Shown piece after piece: positions 1 through 4,920 of a DNA stretch of 5,887 nucleotides (position 1 is the first letter of the stretch; every line of letters begins with the position of its first letter). The notes below the pieces were generated by a model, which did no database searches, had not been told where the DNA came from, and worked only from the letters and a program-made list of their open reading frames with translations. This stretch comes from Candidatus Yanofskybacteria bacterium RIFCSPHIGHO2_01_FULL_39_8b (GTDB lineage Bacteria > Patescibacteriota > Minisyncoccia > 2-02-FULL-40-12 > GWA2-44-9), in assembly GCA_001794015.1 (NCBI GenBank), contig MGIZ01000008.1:1-5887 (forward strand), read 5' to 3'. Made by a program: the position numbers and the translations under genes.

Positions 1-277
1 AGCCGGATATTAGAGCCTGACTGGCAATAACAGTTGCCGCCGTAGATAGAACTACCATCGGCACCAAAGCCCATAAAGGCACAATGCTATAAAACAAATG
101 CCCGCTTGCGATTGGAGTACTATCCAGCATCCTTGCCCCTTGACCAAAGTAATTAATCAGAAGAGCCGGATAGACGAAACAAGTCCAAGCTCTTGCTATT
201 GCTTTTCGGCTAAAATGGCCAAGATCGGCATATAAAGCCTCGCCACCGGTAATACACAAAACTACCGCTCCAAGTAT
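1..277 (-). pseudogene. kup: Continuation of kup downstream of the amber codon, partial at window edge
   Basis: Reading the same frame past the TAG at 278-280 gives an uninterrupted stretch of 92 codons. It begins ILGAVVLCITGGEALYADLG and contains INYFGQGA and TVIASQALISG. These match the conserved Kup segment that directly follows the last residues before the stop, so no residues are lost or shifted: one codon has become TAG. From the family pattern (F-L/I-x-L-G) the original residue was probably Leu (TTG). The stretch has no stops and good conservation, so decay, if real, is recent. The gene continues beyond base 1, so the missing half of the protein cannot be assessed. Confidence 0.85.
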
Positions 278-958
278 CTAAAAAGAATGAAGACCATGAT
301 GCCATAGAAACTTAAATCCATAAAAAGGATTCACCGCCCAGATAACTTCAGGATGTTTAATAATATGCGGAACTGCAAACAAAATCAGGGCTCCAAACCA
401 CAGAACCATTATCGGACTGAATAAAAACCCAACTTTATCAGTGCCTCTTTTTTGAAGAGAGAATAAACCTAAAAGAATCAACAGAGTGATCGGAATAACT
501 AAATGATCAAAGGCTGGAGTTATCACCCGCAACCCCTCAACTGCCGATAAAACTGATATTGCCGGAGTAATGATTCCATCTCCATAAAGCAAAGCCGCTC
601 CACCCAGAATCAAGGTTATTATATAGGAATACGTCCTTTTTGGTATTTTGCTTTGAGCCTGTTTAATCAAGCCCAGCAGAACAATTATACCGCCCTCGCC
701 CTCGTTATCGGCTCGAGTAATCAGCCAAATATATTTTACGGTTATTACTATAAAAAGAGACCAGAAGAATAAAGATAGTCCGCCAACAACATTTTCAAAA
801 GAAATTGCAACCGGATAATGGCCAAAAAAAGTTTCTTTTAAGGCATAGAGAGGCGAAGTGCCGATATCTCCGAAAACAACTCCCAACGATAGGTAAGCCA
901 GTAACCATACTGATCCGTGACGGTGACGAATGTTTTTTATTCTCATCAACCATCTCAT
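278..958 (-). CDS. kup: Kup-family potassium uptake protein, N-terminal part, ended by an in-frame amber codon
   Basis: Kup/HAK/KT proteins are inner-membrane K+/H+ symporters of about 600-700 residues with about 12 membrane helices. The N-terminal signatures are all present: GVVFGDIGTSPLYALKE in the first helix region, RADNEGEGG after the second, and YGDGIITPAISVLSAVEGL further on. Several hydrophobic segments follow. The frame stops at a TAG (278-280) after about 226 residues, far short of family length, and the same frame continues with conserved Kup sequence to base 1. I chose the ATG at 956-958; a TTG at 962-964 and another ATG at 944-946 are alternatives, and none has a good Shine-Dalgarno. 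A sigma70-like promoter lies just upstream. Family identity is very secure. Whether the gene makes a working transporter is doubtful: the stop could be a real null mutation, a sequencing error or a read-through site. Confidence 0.9.
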   Translation of the reverse strand: MRWLMRIKNIRHRHGSVWLLAYLSLGVVFGDIGTSPLYALKETFFGHYPVAISFENVVGGLSLFFWSLFIVITVKYIWLITRADNEGEGGIIVLLGLIKQAQSKIPKRTYSYIITLILGGAALLYGDGIITPAISVLSAVEGLRVITPAFDHLVIPITLLILLGLFSLQKRGTDKVGFLFSPIMVLWFGALILFAVPHIIKHPEVIWAVNPFYGFKFLWHHGLHSF

Positions 959-983
959 TTTCAAAGACCCATGAATACTGCAT

Positions 984-1012
984 TTTATACAATAAAATTA
1001 GCAAAAAAGCAA
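984..1012 (-). promoter_or_regulatory. Sigma70-like promoter for kup
   Basis: On the minus strand a TTGCTT -35 box (1007-1012) is followed after 17 bp by a TATAAA -10 box (984-989). Predicted initiation near 977 leaves about a 20-base leader before the ATG at 956-958. It lies immediately after the terminator of the upstream nuclease gene, consistent with independent transcription. This is a sequence match only. Confidence 0.5.
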
Positions 1013-1019
1013 TTTTCTA

Positions 1020-1059
1020 AAGACTAAAAAACTGCCCCGGAGGGCAGTTTTTTAGTCTT
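1020..1059 (-). terminator. Intrinsic terminator of the TM0106-type nuclease gene
   Basis: A perfect 18-bp inverted repeat (1020-1037 with 1042-1059) has a CGGA tetraloop region. Its core is GGGCAGTTTTTTAGTC on the plus strand and its complement on the minus strand. Read on the minus strand, the GC core is followed by TTTTTTAGTC, a standard terminator. The arms are A/T-symmetric, so it could work in both directions. The last two codons and the TAA stop of the nuclease gene (1052-1054) lie inside the upstream arm. Confidence 0.85.
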
Positions 1060-2560
1060 CCAGTTTCTCTTTCTCTTTTGATGGTTTTTGTTGCTCCAGC
1101 CAAGTCTTAATAAGTAATGTCGCCCGGACATCATCTTCATTATACTTGAGGATTTTTTTCATAATAGCAGCACCTGCCCCGTGATCGCCTTTAGGCGATT
1201 TTACGGGGTCATTTTTATCCAGCCAATTATTATACCAGACCACCGACTCTGCTCCTCCGGCTTGAGGATCGTCCCATTTATAACCAAGATAGCCGGCCAC
1301 ATCTTTTAGGCTATAGAAATATAAAGGCAAGACTGCCGTATCAACCAGTTTTTGATGCAAGTCGATGGTATTTTCTCTAAATTTATCTATTAAAACAGTT
1401 GGCGCGCCATAGCGCAAAGCCAAGCGGTCAAAAACGGCTCTTTCATAATAGGCGTAATGATAAATCACAAAATTATCCAATTTAGCCAGAAAATCCAAAA
1501 AACTTTTCCATATTTTTTCCTCTTCGCTTTTATCTTTGGCCATAAAATATGAATACTGAATGTCCGACATCGGATGTCGAACCTGTCCGACGTCGGATGT
1601 CGGACAGGTTTTTACCAAATAGCCAAGCAAATAATCAACATCCCTGGTCGGATCAGATTCAATATCAAAATAAATTTCATGCTCAACCTCCGGAAAATTT
1701 GGCTTTCGAAGAATAAACGGCTGATTAGACATAAGAACTTTGGCCTGATTATTAAAACGAACAATTTTATCAAAAGACCAATCTTCTAGTTTAGATTGGA
1801 GATCATTGACATCGGCTTGAGCCATATCGTCAACTGTTTTTATACCAACACCATAAAGACGCCTCTGATCGGCTTGGCTCATTTTAAATATCAAAGAAAC
1901 GTCATTACAACCTTGGGTTTCAGACAAACAAAGAGAATACCAGGGCGTTCTTTTACAGCCTGATTTCAAAAAAGGAGCCGGTTTTTCACCGTCAAGAATT
2001 TTTTCGATCTGCTCCCGAGTCAAATGAAACTGATCTATAAACTCATCTATCTGAAAAGACCTTTCGTTGCCCTGAGGATCAATCACATAGGCTTCTTTTG
2101 GTCTGACACCCTGTAAACGCTCAAGAATTAAACTATAAAAAATTAATTGAAATTTATACTCATCCCGCAAATCAAGAGATGACTGAACATCATAAACGAC
2201 ATAGTGCCAATCGCCTAAATCAGATTTTCCCGGCCTTGCCTCCAGCAAATCCGGAATTCCGGCCCAGTCCTCGTTCATCAAAGCGCCATGGTAAATATTT
2301 TTCCCCTGCCTCATTAATTCCAGAGTTGCTAAAAAAGCCTCTTCAATGTCACGGTACAACTCCGGCTTAATTTCTTCGAACTTCTTATGTTCGCGCAGTT
2401 TCTGGGACGCGCCGGCCATCTTGCCTTTATAAATTAAATCGATGATCGGGGGCATCGCCTTTCTCTTTTGGGCATCACCGTAGATATCGTACCAAATCCA
2501 ATGCGGACATTGGAAGAATTTATAGAAATGCTCGGCGTAGAGTTTAGGTTTCTTATCCAT
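1052..2560 (-). CDS. TM0106-type RecB-like nuclease with C-terminal RNase H-like (DEDD) exonuclease domain
   Basis: The 502-residue protein has two nuclease-like modules. The N-terminal RecB/PD-(D/E)XK-like part shows D104 in GIPDLL, YDVQSS at 123-128 and a QxxxY motif (Q138, Y142). Four cysteines (C18, C202, C211, C218) have the Cas4/AddB layout, one N-terminal and three after the nuclease core, and so probably bind a [4Fe-4S] cluster. A helix-hairpin-helix-like stretch is near 235-255. The C-terminal RNase_H_2-like part has DIES at 299-302 (DxE motif), a middle region with IYHYAYYERAVFDRL, and YNEDDV at 473-478 (third acidic motif). The expected catalytic Lys of the first domain reads Gln (Q126), so that site may be weak or dead while the DEDD site looks complete. 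Residues 318-334 are encoded by a palindromic repeat. There is no Shine-Dalgarno, and the promoter position suggests a leaderless mRNA. The substrate is unknown; a DNA repair or processing role is inferred from family. Confidence 0.88.
   Translation of the reverse strand: MDKKPKLYAEHFYKFFQCPHWIWYDIYGDAQKRKAMPPIIDLIYKGKMAGASQKLREHKKFEEIKPELYRDIEEAFLATLELMRQGKNIYHGALMNEDWAGIPDLLEARPGKSDLGDWHYVVYDVQSSLDLRDEYKFQLIFYSLILERLQGVRPKEAYVIDPQGNERSFQIDEFIDQFHLTREQIEKILDGEKPAPFLKSGCKRTPWYSLCLSETQGCNDVSLIFKMSQADQRRLYGVGIKTVDDMAQADVNDLQSKLEDWSFDKIVRFNNQAKVLMSNQPFILRKPNFPEVEHEIYFDIESDPTRDVDYLLGYLVKTCPTSDVGQVRHPMSDIQYSYFMAKDKSEEEKIWKSFLDFLAKLDNFVIYHYAYYERAVFDRLALRYGAPTVLIDKFRENTIDLHQKLVDTAVLPLYFYSLKDVAGYLGYKWDDPQAGGAESVVWYNNWLDKNDPVKSPKGDHGAGAAIMKKILKYNEDDVRATLLIKTWLEQQKPSKEKEKLED
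1561..1610. repeat. Palindromic repeat inserted in-frame inside the TM0106-type nuclease gene
   Basis: Two tandem 23-bp copies (1561-1583 and 1584-1606) differ at three positions. Each has the form TGTCCGAC, seven bases, then GTCGGACA or a degenerate version. The second copy sits in a perfect 12-bp inverted repeat, AACCTGTCCGAC (1580-1591) with GTCGGACAGGTT (1599-1610). The first ten bases also pair with 1597-1606. In the protein it encodes TCPTSDVGQVRHPMSDI (residues 318-334), between a predicted strand (LLGYLV) and YSYFMAKDKSEEE. Homologous RNase H-like domains usually have a short loop there, so it looks like an insertion. Its GC content is well above that of the surrounding gene. Confidence 0.8.
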
Positions 2561-2566
2561 GTTTAA

Positions 2567-2594
2567 ATTTTATCACAGTGGATATTTAAAACAA
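2567..2594 (-). promoter_or_regulatory. Promoter of the TM0106-type nuclease gene, probably giving a leaderless mRNA
   Basis: On the minus strand TTGTTT (2589-2594) and TAAAAT (2567-2572) are separated by 16 bp. Only six bases lie between the -10 box and the ATG at 2558-2560, so initiation would fall at or next to the start codon. No Shine-Dalgarno is present in the AT-rich gap, which fits leaderless translation. Confidence 0.5.
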
Positions 2595-2596
2595 TC

Positions 2597-2838
2597 TTAA
2601 AATCCCTCTCGCCCCGCTCCGGCGAATCCGACTCGCCACATCAATAAATTCTCGTTCGGGGTTATCTCAGACTCGGACCGGGTGTCAGTCGGCTCCAGCG
2701 GCCGACTGCACCCTAAGTGCTCGGCAAGTCGAAGAACCAAGCCGACTTGCCTCCGCAATTTCCTCCCTAGAGATAACCCCCTCACTCGCTTTTTAGCGGC
2801 TCAAAGGATTCGAAATGAGCGTGGCTGCGGGATTTTAA
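2597..2838. repeat. Structured, GC-rich palindromic intergenic element with terminal inverted repeats (mini-element or ncRNA)
   Basis: This 242-bp block is bounded by perfect 10-bp terminal inverted repeats, TTAAAATCCC (2597-2606) and GGGATTTTAA (2829-2838). Inside are nested inverted repeats. GGGGTTATCTC (2658-2668) pairs with GAGATAACCCC (2770-2780) and encloses two hairpins: CAGTCGGC/GCCGACTG (2686-2693, 2701-2708, extended by GGGTG/CACCC around one bulge) and GGCAAGTCG/CGACTTGCC (2723-2731, 2743-2751). Further small hairpins are GCTCA/TGAGC (2799-2820) and CGCT/AGCG (about 2788-2799), plus GCCAC/GTGGC near the ends. It is clearly richer in G+C than its flanks and has no credible coding frame. 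TTAA at both ends could be a target duplication. It could be a MITE-like repeat or a structured RNA; it does not match tmRNA, RNase P RNA or SRP RNA hallmarks that I can recognise. Confidence 0.6.
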
Positions 2839-2848
2839 AACTTATATA

Positions 2849-2874
2849 AAAAGCTCCGTATCAACGGAGCTTTT
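2849..2874 (-). terminator. Intrinsic terminator of the small exported-protein gene
   Basis: A perfect 11-bp stem, AAAAGCTCCGT (2849-2859) with ACGGAGCTTTT (2864-2874), has a four-base loop. On the minus strand it starts a few bases after the TAA at 2881-2883 and ends in TTTTTATAT, a good U-tract. On the plus strand the arm ends in TTTT, so it may also stop transcription coming through the structured element from the left. Confidence 0.85.
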
Positions 2875-2880
2875 AAAAAC

Positions 2881-3267
2881 TTAGTATCTATAGCAATATT
2901 CAGGGACCCAATTATACAGAGACCTGCCCCAGTAATCATAGCCTAAAAATACCCAGTAGCCGGGCTGGCAAACTGTAACTCCCCAACCGCGATTATACCG
3001 ATAGGGATAACGATATCCTCTCTGATAGAATTGGGGCATCTGATTACGCCATCTTCCATTATAATGATACTGTCTCTGATAATTTCTATAATTAGGAACA
3101 TATCGCTGGGGCGGCCGAGGAATAACCCTGGGCCGATCGCGCGGAACCGCTCGTTCTTGTCCTTGGGGCGGTCGTCTCTGGGATCTTTGCCTCTCCTGGC
3201 CAAAAGCCGGAAAAACCAATAATCCTGAAAAAATCAATGCAATTATTGAAAGAACTGTCCGTTTCAC
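2881..3267 (-). CDS. Small exported Arg/Tyr/Pro/Gln-rich protein of unknown function
   Basis: The 128-residue product starts with a clear Sec signal peptide: KR after Met, a hydrophobic core of residues 4-20, and a likely cut after AFG (residue 23). The mature part is about 105 residues and very basic. Its first half is rich in Arg, Pro and Gln (QRSQRRPPQGQERAVPRDRP). The second half is rich in Tyr, Arg, Asn and Trp (YRYPYRYNRGWG) and ends in a short cysteine-flanked segment with C100 and C125, possibly a disulfide after export. The start is GTG (3265-3267), chosen because AGGAGG (3272-3277) sits four bases upstream and the signal peptide begins at once. It has its own promoter and terminator, so it is monocistronic. 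I recognise no family. A role at the envelope, binding an anionic polymer or nucleic acid, is only a guess from charge and export. Confidence 0.8.
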   Translation of the reverse strand: MKRTVLSIIALIFSGLLVFPAFGQERQRSQRRPPQGQERAVPRDRPRVIPRPPQRYVPNYRNYQRQYHYNGRWRNQMPQFYQRGYRYPYRYNRGWGVTVCQPGYWVFLGYDYWGRSLYNWVPEYCYRY

Positions 3268-3271
3268 AAAC

Positions 3272-3277
3272 CCTCCT
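3272..3277 (-). promoter_or_regulatory. Strong Shine-Dalgarno fixing a GTG start
   Basis: Minus-strand AAAGGAGGG is followed by four bases and GTG. It is a near-perfect anti-16S match and sets the start of the exported-protein gene at 3267. It contrasts with the nuclease genes here, which lack any such site. Confidence 0.8.
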
Positions 3278-3308
3278 TTAGTTAAAAAGTCATCGCAAAC
3301 GTAAATCT

Positions 3309-3337
3309 AATATATCAAATAAAAACTGAATATTCAA
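3309..3337 (-). promoter_or_regulatory. Sigma70-like promoter of the exported-protein gene
   Basis: On the minus strand TTGAAT (3332-3337) and TATATT (3309-3314) are 17 bp apart, with a TGA just before the -10 box resembling an extended -10. The predicted leader is about 35 bases and contains the strong Shine-Dalgarno. It is back to back with the plus-strand promoter at 3354-3381. Confidence 0.6.
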
Positions 3338-3353
3338 GAATAAATCCAAAACA

Positions 3354-3381
3354 TTGACTTTTAAAGTTAAGGGTGTATAAT
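3354..3381 (+). promoter_or_regulatory. Strong sigma70-like promoter of the winged-helix/coiled-coil gene
   Basis: TTGACT (3354-3359), 16 bp, then a perfect TATAAT (3376-3381). Initiation is expected near 3388. An imperfect inverted repeat, TTGACTTT/AAAGTTAA (3354-3361 with 3363-3370), covers the -35 box and spacer and could bind a regulator. Because the -10 box is here, the GTG at 3373 cannot be the translation start of the following gene. Confidence 0.75.
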
Positions 3382-3391
3382 ATAAAAAGCA

Positions 3392-3401
3392 TCGTTAACG
3401 A
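3392..3401 (+). promoter_or_regulatory. Perfect palindrome TCGTTAACGA just after the predicted transcription start, possible operator
   Basis: A 10-bp perfect palindrome lies a few bases downstream of the predicted start, between promoter and Shine-Dalgarno. The position is typical of a repressor site, and the gene that follows begins with a winged helix-turn-helix, so autoregulation is a reasonable guess. A 10-bp palindrome can also occur by chance. Confidence 0.35.
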
Positions 3402-3420
3402 CCACGGAAAAGGAGCTGAA

Positions 3421-3669
3421 ATGGGCAGACCGAATGTAGTCCTAGATAAGATAGTGAATTATCTAAGAGACAAAAATGCATTTAGCAACACGGATGGCGT
3501 TACATTCACAACCGATAGCCTTGCGCAAATTTGTGCCTGTACCCCACCAGCTTGCACATATAACATCAGAAAATTGTTGAATGCCAAAGTCTTGATCATT
3601 AAAAAGGGGATCTATGGCAATGGCCCAAAGTCATGGTCGTCCATATTTCGTTCTTGCCGAAGGATATGA
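3421..3669 (+). CDS. Winged helix-turn-helix N-terminal part of a frame-split DNA-binding protein
   Basis: This frame gives 82 residues from the ATG at 3421, preceded by AAGGAG (3410-3415) at five bases spacing. Residues 8-18 (LDKIVNYLRDK) form a first helix. Residues 31-57 (TDSLAQICAC, then TPPACTYNIRKLLNAKVL) look like the helix-turn-helix, and VLIIKKGIYGNG is the start of a wing strand. Three cysteines (C38, C40, C45) sit in the turn. After Gly68 the frame turns into an unlikely tail (PKSWSSIFRSCRRI) and stops. The overlapping frame continues the wing sensibly: skipping one C of the CCC at 3624-3626 gives KKGIYGNG-QSHGRPYFVLAEGYE. So this is probably the N-terminal part of one 220-residue protein, broken by a one-base insertion, a sequencing error, or joined by +1 frameshifting. 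No specific regulator family is recognised. Confidence 0.65.
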   Translation: MGRPNVVLDKIVNYLRDKNAFSNTDGVTFTTDSLAQICACTPPACTYNIRKLLNAKVLIIKKGIYGNGPKSWSSIFRSCRRI

Positions 3670-4084
3670 ACAAGGTGATTCTTGGAAAGAGGTACTGGGA
3701 ATAAAGCCTAGCAATGGCAATACTCAATTGCTATCACCAAGGCCAGTCAAGACTAAGTCACAAAAAATGGTGTCACTTGATAGCGTAGAACTGCTCAAGG
3801 CTCATACTGAAACAATGGCCAAGCTGGAACAATCACTAGCCGATAACAATACTTTAAGACAGCAATTGCTTCAAACTCTTAAAGAACAAAATCTGCTTAA
3901 AGATAAAGTGGCTATACTCCAGACAGAGATGGCTGAACTTCGTGACAATGAACGGGAAGCTCAACGCCAGCTGGCAGAAGCCGACAAAGGCCTAGCCATG
4001 GCCGCTAGGCGTATATCGAATCAGGAAAAACTTCGAGCAACGCTTGATCGCCAGATCGATCGGCAAATTAGCGCCACCAGATAG
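3614..4084 (+). CDS. Wing strand and long coiled-coil C-terminal part of the same frame-split protein
   Basis: The frame begins with GRPYFVLAEGYEQGDSWKEVLG, which reads like the last wing strand of a winged helix. A Ser/Pro/Lys-rich linker follows (roughly residues 30-52). Then comes a long predicted coiled coil, from about LDSVELLKAHTETMAKLEQS to the end, rich in Leu, Gln, Glu, Lys and Ala, which should make the protein a dimer or oligomer. An ATG at 3614 has AGGGG four bases upstream, so separate, coupled translation from within the first frame is possible. However, an isolated product starting MAMAQSHGRP would lack its DNA-binding helices. It ends in TAG at 4082-4084, followed at once by a terminator. 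Base composition is less AT-rich than most neighbours. The function is unknown; a DNA-binding or nucleoid-type role is inferred from architecture. Confidence 0.7.
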   Translation: MAMAQSHGRPYFVLAEGYEQGDSWKEVLGIKPSNGNTQLLSPRPVKTKSQKMVSLDSVELLKAHTETMAKLEQSLADNNTLRQQLLQTLKEQNLLKDKVAILQTEMAELRDNEREAQRQLAEADKGLAMAARRISNQEKLRATLDRQIDRQISATR

Positions 4085-4101
4085 GCCAACACGACTGACT
4101 C

Positions 4102-4127
4102 GGCACCCCCAAAAGGGGTGCCTTTTT
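4102..4127 (+). terminator. Intrinsic terminator of the winged-helix/coiled-coil gene
   Basis: GGCACCCC (4102-4109) pairs with GGGGTGCC (4115-4122) around CAAAA, followed by TTTTT (4123-4127). The U-tract overlaps the TAA stop (4126-4128) of the convergent minus-strand nuclease gene, so the two genes meet with no spacer. Confidence 0.9.
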
Positions 4128-4860
4128 ATATATTTAAATCGTCTTGAATTATTTTGTGTTGACTAGCCATCTGGACATAGTGGCAATGATCGCAATGTTT
4201 CTGGGCATTTCCGCTTTCTGAAGGCGGAGTATCTTGTCTAGCCAGTTGGACAGCCGCTTCAAATGCCGGTCCAACCCATTCTTTGTTAACTTTGACCGGC
4301 TTAACTTCTTCCCTAAATTTCAGAGCATTTTGAAAACCATCCTCCCCTTCTTTAATTACCTGATAAAAAACAAAAAACGCTTCGGGATAAGTCTCATGGC
4401 CTTTCTGTTGTAAAATATAATTATATACATCCATCTGTTTTTGGTAATCATCATAAATAGTGATCTCTCTCGAACCGGACGATTTATAATCAACCACCGC
4501 CAGAGAACCATCTTTAAACTCCAAAACATCATCAACCGCTCCGTATAAAATAGCATTCAAAGTCTCGTCCCAATAAGCAATGCCTTTAAAATTATTTCTC
4601 CATTCGGCCAAATTATCACCGTTGTAAAGTTTAGCGTCTTTAATGCCGAAATTTATTAAAACTGGCGGCAGAGTTCCTTCAACTCGATACTTATCAAATT
4701 CCCGCTTCACCAGATAGTCCACCGCCGCTGATAAAGTATATGGATAACCTGGCGGTCTTTTAATCTTATAATGTAAATCCAACCAAAAACACCTCGGACA
4801 GTCAAGGAATAACTTCAACCCGCTCCGTGAAATTTTAAGAGTTGATAAAAGTTTGGACAT
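4126..4860 (-). CDS. RecB-family PD-(D/E)XK nuclease with four-cysteine Fe-S cluster signature
   Basis: The 244-residue protein has the compact PD-(D/E)XK nuclease layout (PDDEXK_1/Cas4-like). The catalytic motifs are GAVDDVLEF (D110/D111), VVDYKSSG with D124 and K126, and QMDVY with Q142 and Y146 (the RecB QxxxY motif). An N-terminal CPRC (C21, C24) and a C-terminal CDHC (C223, C226) together probably hold a [4Fe-4S] cluster that clamps the fold. All catalytic residues are present, unlike the larger nuclease in this window. I start at ATG 4858-4860. The frame is open to 4932, but that extension runs through the terminator of the upstream gene and encodes a low-complexity Phe/Ile stretch. No Shine-Dalgarno is visible, so initiation may be leaderless or near-leaderless. 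No cas genes or CRISPR array are nearby, so a Cas4 role is not supported; repair or DNA end processing is the likely role. Confidence 0.87.
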   Translation of the reverse strand: MSKLLSTLKISRSGLKLFLDCPRCFWLDLHYKIKRPPGYPYTLSAAVDYLVKREFDKYRVEGTLPPVLINFGIKDAKLYNGDNLAEWRNNFKGIAYWDETLNAILYGAVDDVLEFKDGSLAVVDYKSSGSREITIYDDYQKQMDVYNYILQQKGHETYPEAFFVFYQVIKEGEDGFQNALKFREEVKPVKVNKEWVGPAFEAAVQLARQDTPPSESGNAQKHCDHCHYVQMASQHKIIQDDLNI

Positions 4861-4887
4861 GTTGAACTTAATAATAAACAAAATTAT

Positions 4888-4920
4888 AAAAAAATAATAG
4901 TCCCTTTCCTGGGGACTATT
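4888..4920 (-). terminator. Intrinsic terminator of the JAB/MPN protease gene
   Basis: On the minus strand AATAGTCCC (4912-4920) pairs with GGGACTATT (4896-4904) around a seven-base loop. A run of seven T follows (complement of 4888-4894). The TAG stop codon of the JAB gene (4916-4918) is part of the first stem arm. Confidence 0.88.

Noticed and set aside
278..280. Genome-wide UAG reassignment to an amino acid
   Set aside because: The JAB gene and the coiled-coil gene both end in TAG immediately beside good terminators, so UAG acts as stop.
2597..2785. Short minus-strand open frame in the structured element
   Set aside because: It follows the inverted repeats, has no ribosome binding site and its product is low-complexity, basic and unlike any family; a by-product of the GC-rich element.
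2597..2838. tmRNA, RNase P RNA, SRP RNA or integron attC site
   Set aside because: Conserved hallmarks (tmRNA ends with a tRNA-like T-arm and CCA, RNase P P4 core, SRP apical loop, attC RYYYAAC/GTTRRRY) are not found in the right arrangement.
2943..3222. Open frames on both strands overlapping the exported-protein gene
   Set aside because: They are shadows of the repetitive Arg/Tyr codons; only the 2881-3267 frame has a signal peptide, Shine-Dalgarno, promoter and terminator.
3373..3420. GTG start at 3373 for the winged-helix gene
   Set aside because: That GTG overlaps the TATAAT -10 box, upstream of the expected transcription start; the ATG at 3421 has a good Shine-Dalgarno.
4126..4860. 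Cas4 of a CRISPR-Cas system
   Set aside because: The Fe-S RecB layout is shared by many repair nucleases. There is no CRISPR array, cas1/cas2 or other cas gene in the window.
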